Shown here piece after piece: positions 32,999-44,600 of a DNA stretch of 64,000 bases (within the stretch, counting starts at the first letter, position 1; every line of letters starts with the position of its first letter). Location: NCBI RefSeq assembly GCF_026262505.1, contig NC_067207.1:4286252-4350251 (forward strand). The letters are read 5' to 3'. The stretch is from Trichomonas vaginalis G3 (taxonomy: Eukaryota; Parabasalia; Trichomonadida; Trichomonadidae). Below the pieces are notes generated by a model, which saw only the letters and a program-made list of their open reading frames with translations, made no database searches and was not told the DNA's origin. Made by a program: the position numbers and the translations under genes.

Positions 32999-33101
32999 TT
33001 CTTTCGATGTTAATGAATGCCCTCTTAGCATTGCAATCAAAGCGAATTCAACAGAAATCGTCAAATTCTTAGTTGACCATGGTGCTAAGAATATCTTATA
33101 A
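32995..33101 (+). pseudogene. Last ankyrin fragment with native gene end
   Basis: The twelfth copy of the ankyrin fragment differs from the other eleven (VDHGAKNIL then stop instead of VEQGADVNM). Its few base changes and normal stop codon suggest that it is the original 3' end of the gene starting at 27460. It is not in the same frame as that start through the present array. Confidence 0.6.
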
Positions 33102-33474
33102 TTCTTTGTCTAGTCGTCAACTATGACTAATGCCCCATGATGATTTATATAACTAAAAGAATTTTATAACAAAAAGAATAAATCTTTAAAAAACCATCTT
33201 TTAATTAGGATTTGAATTTGAAACAACATAAACTTGAAAAATGAAATGTGAAACGAAATTAATTAGGATACGTTTCATCTAATGTTATATTCTGTTATAA
33301 ACTTCTTCATTTTTATGAAATCAATAGAACAAATTGTACCTAATTAAAAATAATAATGAAAAAATTAGTCTTATATTAAATTCTTAAGTAGTATGTCTAT
33401 TAGTTAGTATAATTATCTAAGATTTTAGTGAGGATATAAAATTTTCTAAAAAAAAAATAACACGTTAATTCAAT
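33102..33474. other. Intergenic, no gene seen
   Basis: AT-rich spacer of about 370 bases before the phosphodiesterase gene. The sequence just before the ATG reads CACGTTAATTCAAT. No canonical TCAYW initiator is present. Confidence 0.5.
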
Positions 33475-36400
33475 ATGAATTCTTCTAAAGGGTCAGGGAT
33501 AACCCGGCCCCTTGGAAAGGCTAAGCTATCTGACAATAACATTCCCTTAGCAAGAATTCAGCCAAACCAGATTCAATTTGATCCAAATTCAGTTAATCGA
33601 TCGATCAAAAACGTGTTTACACACCAAAATGCAGTAATTGATAAACTTATTGCAGAAAGAGACGAGCTACTGTACAGAACTCAGATTTTAGAAGAAAGAA
33701 TTACAAGTTCTTTGCAAATGATTTCAGTCCAAAAAACTCGCATTTCAAACTTATCAGATTTAGTTTCAAGGCTATCCTCTGTTGAGCCTGTTGGAGACAG
33801 TAACTATATGCCTACATATATTCCTTCAATTCAACAGCAAGATCGATTAATTGTTGATCAATTGTTAAAAATTAATCAGTCGCAATATCCAGTTTATTTA
33901 GCTCAGAATCCATTTCCACTCAAATACTTAGTTTCTACATCAGATAACGGTGCAGAACGTTTGAAAAACATTCTTCATTCAATTCCATCGAAATTAGCAG
34001 TTGAATATGCAAGTGCAACATTTGCACAACTATTTAGAACATCTTCTATTACAGAATTAGTTCAAACTCTTCGAAAATCAATTCATAACAGACAATTTCT
34101 TCATTCTATCGAAAACTTTGCCTGCACATTATTCAATGCAGGTTCATGTCGTCTTTTCACCCTACAACCCCAGCAAAATCAGATGGTTTCTTATATTGAT
34201 AATGATCGTTTTACTTTACAAGTTCCTTTAGGCCGTGGTATTGTCGGTTGCTGCGCCAAAGCTGGCAAAGTTGTTGTTCTACAGTCCACAAAAGACTCTT
34301 CTTCATACGATCCCGAAATTGATGATTATTTCAACATTGGCGACAACGCTGCAATGTTAATTCCCATTTTCGACTCATCTTCCAACTTTGTTATTTCCGT
34401 TCTTTTAGTTCACACTCCCAAAGTTGGTGCCTTCTTTTCACCAGAAGATCTCGAAATTGGATTGATTTTAAGTACCCAGATTTCGCCTTTCCTTACCAGC
34501 TACGTTGAGCACATGGAGAAGAACGATGACAGAGTTGTCCGCCAAGAGATTGCTCACGGTGTAAACATACTTTTAGGCAAAAATACTCTGGAAGAATTAT
34601 TGCCAACAATTTTATCAGTTGTTCAACACGCAGTTAGCACAAATGATGCAGAGTTGTATATGTACGATAGCGAGCAGAAGATGCTGTACGTGTTTGAACA
34701 CCAAGTCGGAGCAGACGGAACTCAGTTCTTCGCAAGAAAATACTTTAAATCTACTTCAGGAGTTCCAATGCACGTTATTCAGACTTTACAAGTTCTCAAT
34801 TTCTCAAGATTGAATCCAGAGAAGTGCGAGTACTTCTCGAAAGAGTTCGATCTCCCAGCGCTTGGCCAATCCCTCATTGCCGTCCCTGTTTTCGGCATTG
34901 ACAAGAAGCCGATTGCTGTATTGACAGCTTACGGAAAACGCGGTGCAAACATGTTTTCAAGTGTTGATGTTTCGAGTTTGCAACAAATTGCTGTTCAAAT
35001 CGGTGTCAACATCACAAACATTTTAGCTGCACAAGCCGTACAATCAGCCAAAACTAAATCCAACAATGTTGCAGGCAATTTCGAGAAGCCAATGCGTGCA
35101 ATTATTTCAGCGATGTCTTCAAAGAATCCACAACAGAAGAAATATCAAATCTGCGAAACAGTCGCTAAAGAAATTGCTCATGCTGTTAATTGTGATTTAG
35201 TTGCAATTTGGGATATTGATTCAAACAACAAAATCAAGCAACAGTTCATCCTTAAATCTACAAATCCTTATGCACAAACTGTGAACGTTCCTCCTTTAGT
35301 TCAACAGGCAATTTCGAAGAAGGAAACACTGGAATACTCTGTTGCAAGCGAACTTCGAAACATGTTGGGAACATTTGATGAAGAAACGAACTACAAATCT
35401 TATTCGAATATAACATTTCCATGTGTTTCAAGCGAAGTTGATGATTGCAAATGGGTTATTATGTGTGAGAATTCTTTGAATGCACAAGGAAGATTCAGTG
35501 AACAAGACAAACAATTGATATCTGATTTCAGTTTGTTCTTAGTTCATTTCGGAGATCTCACAAACGCTTTGAATTCTCTCGACAAAGCTTCAAGAATTTC
35601 TCAAATCCACAAATCACTGTTTGAGAAATTGATTCCTACATCGCCTGATATAACTGATAGACTTCTTAACGAGCTTGCAACACAACTAAACGCTAATGAT
35701 TTCGCTTTGTACCATATAGATAATGTCTCCGAACAATTATCTCTTATTTCGGCTGCGGAAGGATCATTGGCAAGTAAAAACGCTCAGTTAAGTCAAGGGT
35801 TGGTCGGACAAGTAGCAACAAATGGACAAACTGTGAACACGACGGAACTTTCCAAGCACGATGTCTACAATGCTGCTGTTGATTCACTTGGAAAGAATCC
35901 TGAGAACGCCTTGATTATTAAGATTTCTGATGATTTGGTTCTTGAATTAACAGGAGAAAACGCTTTCACGCAAATCGACGAACAAGCTGCCATGGAAAGC
36001 AAATACATAATTGCTCAATCAGTCGACATCACGAAGAACCTCGGAGAAGCGAAATCAAGTGCTGTTGGAGGTGGAGTTTCGACGGAAGAAAGAGCAAGTT
36101 TCATGAGTAGAGCGTCGGCACCGACAAGGTCAGATATCGAAGAGTATTCTGATAGATTATTTAACATTTTGTCGTATAACGATGATGACAGGATGATCAT
36201 GATCTTGAAGTTGTTTGTGTCTCAAGGCGTCATCAGAAAATTGCAAGTTCCGTTCCAAAAACTCACTCAATTCATTTGTTCTTTGAGAAGTTGCTACAAT
36301 GTAACTCCTTACCACAACTGGACACACGCGTGCGATGTCATGCAATTCGTGTTCAGCTGTATAATAAGAGGCCATTTGCGCCAGTATTTGAACGATTTGG

Positions 36401-37077
36401 AGATTTTCGCACTTTTGTTGGCAGCAATTTGTCATGATGTTGATCACCATGGCTTAAACAACGCTTTCCATAAGAAGGCAAGGACACCACTCGGTATATT
36501 ATACGAGGACAAGCCTGTCATGGAAATGCACCACTGCGCAACAGCAATTCGTCTTTTGGCAATGCCAGAACATGACATTTTGGAAGGAATAGAATCATAT
36601 GCTGACAAATGTCACTTTTATGAATTTTTCATCAAAATTATTTTGGCGACAGACATGGAGAAACACATGCAGTACATCAAGGATTTCGAAGAAGTCACGA
36701 AAGAGTTCGACAAGAGAAACGAAAAGCACAGACTTTTGTTGGCACAAATCGTCATCAAAGCTGGAGATTTGTCAAATACAACAAGAGCTTTCGACACAGC
36801 CGCAGCAATGGCAACAAACTTAATGGAAGAGTTCTTCAAACAAGGAGATCTTGAATCTAAACTTGGTGTTGAAATCACTCCAATGTGCGATAGATCCAAA
36901 GCAACTCATATTTCTTGTTCTCAGGTTGGATTTTATGGTTTCTGCGCAAGTCCATTGTTGACTGCATTAGGAAAGTTTATTACTTCTCTCGCTGATAATA
37001 CTGAACAGTTGGAGAAGAATAAGAGAGTCTGGGAACAACAGAAGATTCAATGGGAACAATCCCAGCAACAGAAATAA
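33475..37077 (+). CDS. GAF-domain cyclic nucleotide phosphodiesterase (class I)
   Basis: A 1200-residue protein. A short coiled coil is at about 55-95. GAF-type domains lie at about 190-345 and 355-515, with one or two degenerate ones to about 850. The catalytic PDE domain spans about 895-1175: YHNWTHACDVMQF near 943-955, HDVDHHGLNN near 985-994 (metal-binding HDxDHxGxxN signature), and KAGDLSN near 1095 with the second metal Asp. All key residues are present, so it should hydrolyse cAMP and/or cGMP to 5' monophosphates. The GAF domains may bind cyclic nucleotides for allosteric control, as in PDE2/5/6/10/11 and kinetoplastid PDEB. A Gln-rich C-terminus follows. Substrate specificity cannot be read from the sequence. 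Confidence 0.93.
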   Translation: MNSSKGSGITRPLGKAKLSDNNIPLARIQPNQIQFDPNSVNRSIKNVFTHQNAVIDKLIAERDELLYRTQILEERITSSLQMISVQKTRISNLSDLVSRLSSVEPVGDSNYMPTYIPSIQQQDRLIVDQLLKINQSQYPVYLAQNPFPLKYLVSTSDNGAERLKNILHSIPSKLAVEYASATFAQLFRTSSITELVQTLRKSIHNRQFLHSIENFACTLFNAGSCRLFTLQPQQNQMVSYIDNDRFTLQVPLGRGIVGCCAKAGKVVVLQSTKDSSSYDPEIDDYFNIGDNAAMLIPIFDSSSNFVISVLLVHTPKVGAFFSPEDLEIGLILSTQISPFLTSYVEHMEKNDDRVVRQEIAHGVNILLGKNTLEELLPTILSVVQHAVSTNDAELYMYDSEQKMLYVFEHQVGADGTQFFARKYFKSTSGVPMHVIQTLQVLNFSRLNPEKCEYFSKEFDLPALGQSLIAVPVFGIDKKPIAVLTAYGKRGANMFSSVDVSSLQQIAVQIGVNITNILAAQAVQSAKTKSNNVAGNFEKPMRAIISAMSSKNPQQKKYQICETVAKEIAHAVNCDLVAIWDIDSNNKIKQQFILKSTNPYAQTVNVPPLVQQAISKKETLEYSVASELRNMLGTFDEETNYKSYSNITFPCVSSEVDDCKWVIMCENSLNAQGRFSEQDKQLISDFSLFLVHFGDLTNALNSLDKASRISQIHKSLFEKLIPTSPDITDRLLNELATQLNANDFALYHIDNVSEQLSLISAAEGSLASKNAQLSQGLVGQVATNGQTVNTTELSKHDVYNAAVDSLGKNPENALIIKISDDLVLELTGENAFTQIDEQAAMESKYIIAQSVDITKNLGEAKSSAVGGGVSTEERASFMSRASAPTRSDIEEYSDRLFNILSYNDDDRMIMILKLFVSQGVIRKLQVPFQKLTQFICSLRSCYNVTPYHNWTHACDVMQFVFSCIIRGHLRQYLNDLEIFALLLAAICHDVDHHGLNNAFHKKARTPLGILYEDKPVMEMHHCATAIRLLAMPEHDILEGIESYADKCHFYEFFIKIILATDMEKHMQYIKDFEEVTKEFDKRNEKHRLLLAQIVIKAGDLSNTTRAFDTAAAMATNLMEEFFKQGDLESKLGVEITPMCDRSKATHISCSQVGFYGFCASPLLTALGKFITSLADNTEQLEKNKRVWEQQKIQWEQSQQQK

Positions 37078-37391
37078 CTTTTTTTTTTATTTTTATCTTT
37101 ATATATATTTTTTGTTTTATGATTTATTTTCATTTGAAAAATTAATATAAAAAATTTTTTTTATTGGATTTACTTTACAGGAACGCTCATGTCTGCATGT
37201 CTTTGGAGCATTTTTTTTGATATAAGAGATGCAAACCTTAGTTTTATATGCATATCTGGGATTTTGTATTACACTTTAGCATGCTGATGCAATATATTAT
37301 ATCAAGTTAAAGAACGTCAAAAAGTGAGACGACATCAAACTTATCGTAAGGGTCCCCTTAAATGGATTTCAGAAAGAAGGCTTTGATATCG
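37078..37391. other. Intergenic between convergent genes, no gene seen
   Basis: About 310 bases between the ends of the convergent phosphodiesterase and ankyrin genes. It contains an AT-rich 3' flank of the phosphodiesterase gene and no recognisable gene or RNA. Confidence 0.5.
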
Positions 37392-39465
37392 TTATTTTGC
37401 GGAAATTGACATCAAAAATTCTGCTGTTTCTTTGTTATTGAGATATAATGCAATTTGTAGAGGAGTATTACCGTATTTATCTTTCTCGTTGAAATCTGAA
37501 CCATTCTCAATAAGAAGTTTTGCAATTTCTAGGCAATTCTTTTCTGCTGCATAATGGAGTGAAGTTCGACCAGAATCTGATTTAGATTTAATATTAGATC
37601 CTTGTGGAATAAGAAGCCTCACCAATTCTGTATTCAATGACATTGTGGCATAATAAAGAATATCATAACCAAATTTATCTTTCGCATTGACATCAGCTCC
37701 ATGAGAAATAAGAGCTTTTGAAACATCATCCAAATGAGCTTTGACGGCAGCATGAAGTGGAGTTTCTCCATATGCGTCCTTTTCTTCCATATTTGCTCCA
37801 TGAGATATAAGGAATTCAACTGCTTTGGCATCTTGAGCATAATGAAGAACTGTAGACCCAGATTTGCCTTTAGAATTAATATTGGCCTCACCCTTAATAA
37901 GTATATCTGCTATTTCAAAGACGAAGTGCATCATTATAAAATTCGTCTTTGAAATTAATATCAGCACCATGTGAAATGAGAAGTTCAACTGTTTCATTCA
38001 TATTTTTATTGACAGCATTAATAAGTGGAGTGAACTTTTCAAATTTATCTATTACATTGACATCAGCATTATGTAAAATAAGTAGATCTGCAATTTCTTT
38101 ATTGCCTTTTAATGTTGCGTAATACAATGCTGTGCGTTCATAATTATCTTTTGCATTGACATCAGCATCATGGGAAATTAATATTTTCCCAATTTCAACA
38201 TTGTTATTTTCACCAATGAAATGAAGCACAGTCTTACCAAAGTGCTGCTTTGCATTGATATTTGCACCATGTAAAATAAAGAATTCAACAAGTTCCTTCT
38301 TGTTATATTTTCCAGCATAGTGAAGAACAGTCTCCCCATGCTCATCTTTTATTTTCATGATATCTGCTCCATTTTTCATTAATATATTGACTATATCAAA
38401 TCTATCTGCCTTTACTGCAACATGAAGAATACTTCTATCATATCTACCGTTTTTATTTATATCAGCTCCATGTAAAATAAGTAAATTTTCCGTTTCTTTC
38501 CAATTTCTCTTTATTGCATAATGGAGTGCTATATTTCTTTTCTTATCCGAGATATTCACATCTGCACCAGCTAAGATAAGTGTTTCGCAAACAGATGGGA
38601 TATTAAAATAGTATGAATGAGTTAAGCATCCATTAATATCATTTGTTCGATCTAAGTAAACGAGAAATGCTTGAAGATTATTATATTTGACGCAATCTTC
38701 AACATTGATTTTTAATTTGTATTCATCAACTAAAAAAGAAACAAAATCTATGTTGTGAGATATTATTGCGTATTCCATGCATTTGGCATCAGGCTTTTGG
38801 TGTTTCAAGCACTCGCTCATGATTTCTTGATTTCCACTCAGAAAAGAAAATTGAAGACATATTGGAGTGATTTCTGGTTTGAATTTTGTCAATAAAAGTT
38901 TGAAGCAATTGACTGCTCCATGATAACAACATAATTCAACTAATGAATATCCTAGAAATCTTGAGTTTTGATAAGGATACGAATAACTTGTTAGTTGCAT
39001 ATATTCATCAAATTCATCCTGTTCTATGAAAAAGATGAAATTTTCTTTGTCATCATTCATGATGACTTTGTAAATATTATTATTATCTTCATGGACATCA
39101 ATTGGAAATCTGAAGTTTGTTTTGATGACTCTTTGATGCTCAGGATTAAAAAATTTATGGTATTCTTGGTATATTATGTAATCAAATCCTAACGAAATGT
39201 TCTTGATTTTTGTTGGTTGAAATTCGTCCAAAATCTTTTTAAAAAGCATCCAATACCCTCTGAAAAAACGGTTACGATGCAGGGCTGCATTTTGAATATG
39301 AATCAATATGTGTGCTGGCGAAAAGTAATTTGAAGAAATCAAAATCTTTTTTATTTTGTCGAAAATAGCATTGATTTCATTGGTATCGTTTGTGCTGAGC
39401 TTATAAATGCTGTCAAAAGCTTCGCAATATTCTTTGTTTTTCTCAATACACTCGATGTAATTCAT
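37392..39465 (-). pseudogene. DUF3447-ankyrin repeat protein, one frameshift
   Basis: Starting at ATG 39465 (NYIECIEKNKEYCEAFDSIYKL follows), the frame shows the trichomonad DUF3447-like N-terminal region (about residues 1-190) and then 33-residue ankyrin repeats (TPLINAVNKNMNETVELLISHGADI). It stops near 37915. Further repeats of the same gene continue in another frame to 37392 (SGRTSLHYAAEKNCLEIAKLLIENGSD). The frame changes exactly at a perfect 14-base inverted repeat (37912-37955), where about one third of a repeat appears lost. The upstream TTG at 39501 is unlikely as start. It could still make a shortened ankyrin protein of about 515 residues. Confidence 0.8.
37912..37955. repeat. Perfect palindrome at the frameshift
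   Basis: ATTTCAAAGACGAA (37912-37925) and TTCGTCTTTGAAAT (37942-37955) are exact reverse complements with a 16-base loop. It lies inside a coding ankyrin repeat. Confidence 0.85.
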
Positions 39466-39501
39466 TTGAATTTTTTTTTTTGCAGGAGAAAATTTTTCCA
39501 A

Positions 39502-39928
39502 AAGATTTTTTTTTCCAAAGTTCTAACAATATAATTTTATGTTATCTCGTAGTAAGTCAAAGTTAGTATATGCAAGAATCATCCTGATGTTCGAATTCGA
39601 GCCCATAATTTCAGATACCAAAACATTTATTTATTTCAAAAATTGGAATAAGTTTTTATCATTAATATGTTTCACCTGTTTTGATTTTAACTAAAGTTCT
39701 TCAAAATCCTTTGAATTTTTTATTTGAATTTTCAAAAATTGAATCTTTTCATCTTTTGTTTTCTAAATTAATGTTACTGTAATAATCTGTTATCAAAAAT
39801 TATTGGCTAACAGTAATTTGTTACTGTAGAATTCAAAGTCGTAGATTATAAAGTTCTATAAGAGAATTTCTGAGAAATTTTTACGATGAACTTTTAGTGG
39901 AAAAGAATTTCGGATTTAAAAATTCATA
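39502..39928. other. Intergenic between divergent ankyrin genes
   Basis: About 430 bases separating two divergent ankyrin genes, presumably containing both promoters. TCATA at 39924-39928 fits TCAYW but would leave only a 3-base leader before ATG 39929, so it is a doubtful initiator. Nothing else recognised. Confidence 0.45.
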
Positions 39929-41191
39929 ATGAGTAACGGATTAGAACCGAACTTTGAATATATGGCTGCTCATGCCAGTGATTATATCGCAAATGGAATG
40001 TTATTTAGCGTTTATGACGAAGAAGACATCCCAAAAATATTAAAACATGCCAAATTAACTACAGACGAATATATTTCCCTAATTAAGCAATCAACAACTA
40101 AATTGAAAGCAAGAAGACTATATACATATACTCGTACTACATCTATTTCCATCAATAATCTAGCTGATGCTATTACATTCCTTAAATCAATTAAAAAGCA
40201 CATGAAGCTAGGCATATTATCCGGAGTTATTGATATTTTAAACAAAACATCTCAGGAAATAGAAGACTCATCAAAAAAGTTCCAAAAAATCGAAAATTCA
40301 CTTGCAGAACTTCAAAAGAAAGTTGATCAGATTTCTGAAGAGAACAAAATGTTGAAAAAGGAAATTATAGATATCAGTTACTCAGAGAAGTTTCTTACTA
40401 AAATAGCATCATATAAAAGATCAGATGATTTCAATGCTATTTATCAATTCCTTGATGACATATCAAAATCAAGAAATCAAAGGAAGTTAATGAAAGCATT
40501 CCAAGAAGGTCTTTGTGATAAGAAAGGAGATGATAACAGAGTTGCACTTCATGAAGCAGCAGCCAATGGAAACTTAAGACTTGTTAAAGCTCTTGTTCAA
40601 ACTGGTTGCAACATTGAAGTTAAAACTGACAATGAATCAACACCATTAATTTGGGCATCTTATAACAACCACAATGATGTTGTTCAATATCTTTTGTCTG
40701 TTGGAGCAAACAAAGAAGCAAAGGATGATTTGGGATACACGGCACTAAATTGGGCATCATATCAAGGTAATCTTGAGATTGTTAAGTGTCTCATTTCATC
40801 AGGAGCAAATAAAGAAACAAAGAATGATGATGGAAACACACCAATTATTTGGGCAACGTTTAATGGTCATAAAGATGTTGTTCAGTATCTTCTTTCTGTT
40901 GGCGTTAACAAAGAATCAAGAGATGCTTATGGAAATACTCCTTTACATTTGGCGTCTTCCTTTGGATATCTTGGTATTGTTAAGTGTCTGATTAAAGCCA
41001 AAGCAAAGAAAGAAGTAATTAATGATGATGAAAACACTCCACTCAACTTGGCTGCAATCAATGATCATATTGAGGTAGTTAAATACCTTGTATCAGTTGG
41101 TGCTGATAAATTCGCAAAGAACAAAGAAGGAAAATCACCATTTGCCTGTGGACATGCTGAGATAAAGGAATATCTAATATCCCTCATATAA
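39929..41191 (+). CDS. Ankyrin repeat protein
   Basis: A 420-residue protein. The N-terminus (residues 1-105) is the helical domain common to Trichomonas ankyrin proteins (DEEDIPKILKHAKLTTDEYISLIKQ). A coiled coil spans about 110-150. Residues about 195-415 are six to seven close-to-consensus ankyrin repeats (TPLIWASYNNHNDVVQYLLS, YTALNWASYQGNLEIVKCLI). The frame is intact and complete, in contrast to the broken divergent ankyrin gene next to it. It is likely a protein-protein interaction scaffold; the partner is unknown. Confidence 0.9.
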   Translation: MSNGLEPNFEYMAAHASDYIANGMLFSVYDEEDIPKILKHAKLTTDEYISLIKQSTTKLKARRLYTYTRTTSISINNLADAITFLKSIKKHMKLGILSGVIDILNKTSQEIEDSSKKFQKIENSLAELQKKVDQISEENKMLKKEIIDISYSEKFLTKIASYKRSDDFNAIYQFLDDISKSRNQRKLMKAFQEGLCDKKGDDNRVALHEAAANGNLRLVKALVQTGCNIEVKTDNESTPLIWASYNNHNDVVQYLLSVGANKEAKDDLGYTALNWASYQGNLEIVKCLISSGANKETKNDDGNTPIIWATFNGHKDVVQYLLSVGVNKESRDAYGNTPLHLASSFGYLGIVKCLIKAKAKKEVINDDENTPLNLAAINDHIEVVKYLVSVGADKFAKNKEGKSPFACGHAEIKEYLISLI

Positions 41192-41668
41192 TTTTTCTCT
41201 TATTTTGTTCGAATTTTAATTTAAAAACAACATTTTTGAAATTGGGTATTTTCACGAATTCAATAAAAATTAGAATATGTTTATAAGGATCTCGTATGGA
41301 TAAAAATCTTCTCCAACTCTAAAATGCAGAATAGAGAAACTCCACAAATAGTAAACTTCATATTGGCAAAATATAAACCTAAATATCAGTCATATTCCTA
41401 ATTCTTAACAATATGTTAATTTATTGTGCCCCACAAACATTCTAATGCATAAATAAAAAGTTTTTAATAGATCATCATGAGATTCCGCTTGTATTTGCCA
41501 ATTTTCTTCATATCATACATATAATACTCACTACGTATAAGAATTCATACATTATAAATACGCACTCAAAATATTGGCAGGAAGCAAGTTTCCAGACATT
41601 TTTATTTTTCCAGTTTTGATTTTAAAAAAGTGACAAGATTCTAAGATTTTAACGTTTCTGATTTTTAT
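41192..41668. other. Intergenic, no gene seen
   Basis: About 480 bases of AT-rich spacer before the FAM184-like gene. No TCAYW initiator is seen within 20 bases of ATG 41669. Confidence 0.5.
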
Positions 41669-44600
41669 ATGCAGGCAATCGACCCGAACTGGCAATATAA
41701 TGTCAGTAAAAAGATTGCCCAATTAACAAAAGTTATTTTTAGACTGCATACAGAAGGAATTGATCGAAGAGATTCGATAGCAAAATTAAAAAGAGCGCAA
41801 GATAAGGAAATAGAAGAAATCAGAAATGTTGTTGACCAACGAGTTCAAGAGTTTAGAGATAATTTAGCAAAAGAATATGAAGAAACGCAAAAAGAAACAA
41901 AAGATAAATATGAAGAGATGTATAATACAGTAAAAAGTCAATATGAAAGCGAAACTAAGAAACTACAAGAAAAAGCAGCCAGTATATCTAGTATAACCAA
42001 AGAACAAATTGAAGTTTTACAAAAACAAATCAAAAATTTAACTGACCAGCTCGAATATCAAAGAACAAACTTCAAGCAATCACTCACTCAAGCAAGAGAT
42101 CACTTTTCTGATACTGTTGAAGAGCTGAAGCAAAAGCATCAACAAGAATTAGAAAACGTTATTACAGAATCCAACTTAAAGTATAATAAACTTGTTGTAG
42201 AATCAGCAAAAAAAGAAGACGAACTACGTGCTCAAATGTCTGCTGCTGATAAAGAGCTTGAAGCTAAAAAGGTTCAGGAATTAGTGAATCAAGTTTCGAA
42301 ATTAAAGACAACAAACTTAGAACTCGACAACAATTTACGTGCAACAGAACAAGAGAAGAACAAACTTGCGAAATCTAATAAGCAATTACAAGAAAAACTT
42401 TCAAAACTCGAAGAAAACGTTTCAAAATACAAAGATTCATTAAAATCTCAAGCTGCAGACAAAGAAGAGATAGAGAACTTAAAGAATAAAATCAGGGCTG
42501 AACAGTCAAAGTATTCTACAGACACACAATCACTTAAACAACAGTTAGAAGATACAATTCAGAAATTTAGACAAGAAATCTCTGAAAGAGAGGATTCAAG
42601 CAACAAAATGAAAGCTTTACTTGAAAGTGATATAAAAAAACTCCAAGAACAATTAAAGGATAGCTCTTCGCAGTCAAATGAAGAACATAAGAAAATTATT
42701 AAAAATTTGACAGACGAAATCGATCGTTTGCAGAATAAAATGTCATTTATGGAAGCAGAAAGTCATAAAACAGAAGCCGATCTACGCAGTATGATTGTAG
42801 ATTTGAAATCTCAGCTCAGAGATGTTGCATCCATCAACGAAAAGGCAATTGAAGCAGAGAGGACACAAAGTTCGAATTCCATTGCAATTATTATGAAGTC
42901 ACATGCCGCAGAAGTCCAAGAATTAAAAGATCAAATTGAAGCATTGAACAGAGACAGCAAAATAGCCATGGACAATGCAAATCTCAAGTTCAAGGATGAA
43001 AAAGACGGCTATATGGCTCAGATTTCTCAGTTAAATAGTACAATTACCCAGCTAAAGTCTGAATATGAAAGAAAAATTTCAAAACTTGAAAAAGAAAAAG
43101 AAAAAGAAACAAAATCTATATATGAGAACAGCGAAAATTCCAAGAATTCTTTGATAAAAGCGTACGAGCGACGCTTGAAAGCCTTGGAAGACCAGCTTGC
43201 TCTTGAAAAAGAACAAATGAAAGTTATGCAAGAGACACAATTGAAACAACTTGATGAAAAATACACTCTTAGCATACGCCTCAATAATGAGAAGCTCAAG
43301 AAAGAGTTCGAGGCCGAGAAAACAGACAGTTTGTCCCAGCAAAGAGATAATTATGAACATGACATCAAAGAACTTAAGGACCAAATAGAAAATTTGCAAC
43401 ATACTAATGGTTTCCTTGAAGAGCAGATTGGCCAGCAGATGCACGATTACGAAGAAAAGCTTTTGACTTTGAAATCTCAAATTAAGAAACTTCAGGATGA
43501 GAAGAACCGTATGGAAAAGGACTTCAAGATGTCAATGGATGAGAAAGATGTCATTTTGAAGGGCCAACGTGAAGAAAATAATTCCGAATTTAACGAAAAG
43601 TTGGTGGAAATAGAAAAACAACATACTGAAGAGATATTAAACCTTAAGAAAGAGTTCTCTAAGTCAATGTCTTTGAGACAAAACGAATTTTCCCAAAAAT
43701 CAAAAGATTATGAGACGAAAATCAAAGAACTCCAAGATAATATTGATGCCTTGCACAAGCAGATGGATGATATGCACAAGAAACACTTCGATGAAATGAC
43801 TGCTGCTGAGAAAAAGTTCACGGATCTTCAGGAAACGATGTCTGCTGTAGAAGCAAATATGCAACAGTCATCAAAGGACCAAATAAAGCTTCTTCAGCTT
43901 GAAATTGATGATTTGAAGAAGAAATATCAGTTTAATGAGTCACATCAAAACAAAGAAATTGATAAACTCATATTGCAGATACAGCAAAATAAGGTGGAAC
44001 ATGAGAAGAAGTATTTGTCAATGGAACAACAGTTTGATTTGACTAAAAATGAGCTGGAATTGCAGAAAAATACTCAAATTTCGCTTTTGAAGAGCGAACA
44101 TGAGGTAAAAATAGGTGAAATGCAAAAGAAAATTAATGATTTGGAGTTGTCTCATAAGAATGAAATCGATAACTTAAATAAAGAGCATGAAAACAAATTA
44201 AATGAAATTGATGACCAAAGAAAAGAGGAATTAAAGAAACTGTTGGATGAATTTGATGAAATAGAAGATGGTTATAAGACAGATATAGGAAAACTGAATG
44301 AAGAACTTGAAAAAACTAAAAAAGAAAATTCAGATTTGTTGAAGAAACTGGATCTTATGGGTTCAACCATTGCAGATCAACAGAAAATCAAAGAGCTTGA
44401 AAAGCGCGTCTTTGAAAGCAACGACATGGTTGCAAAATTATTTAATGAGCTGAAACACTACCAGCAAGAATTTGCTAATCGTGAACAAGCGTATAATAAG
44501 ATATTCAATACGAAGCCACAGGTTGGAGTCTTAAATGTTTTGGAGAAGAGAATGAAAAGAGATACTCTCGATCGTTCTTTGCCTCCGCTAAGTGAAGCTA

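Noticed and set aside
28220-33000. Many 60-150 codon hydrophobic frames that look like membrane proteins
   Set aside because: All follow from the 37-bp repeat being open in several frames; none has its own start context.
28275-33000. CRISPR-like array of regular repeats
   Set aside because: The repeats are contiguous with no unique spacers, the context is eukaryotic, and no cas-type genes are present.
39585-39625. GTTCGAATTC resembling a tRNA T-loop
   Set aside because: No matching acceptor stem, D-arm or anticodon arm could be laid out around it.
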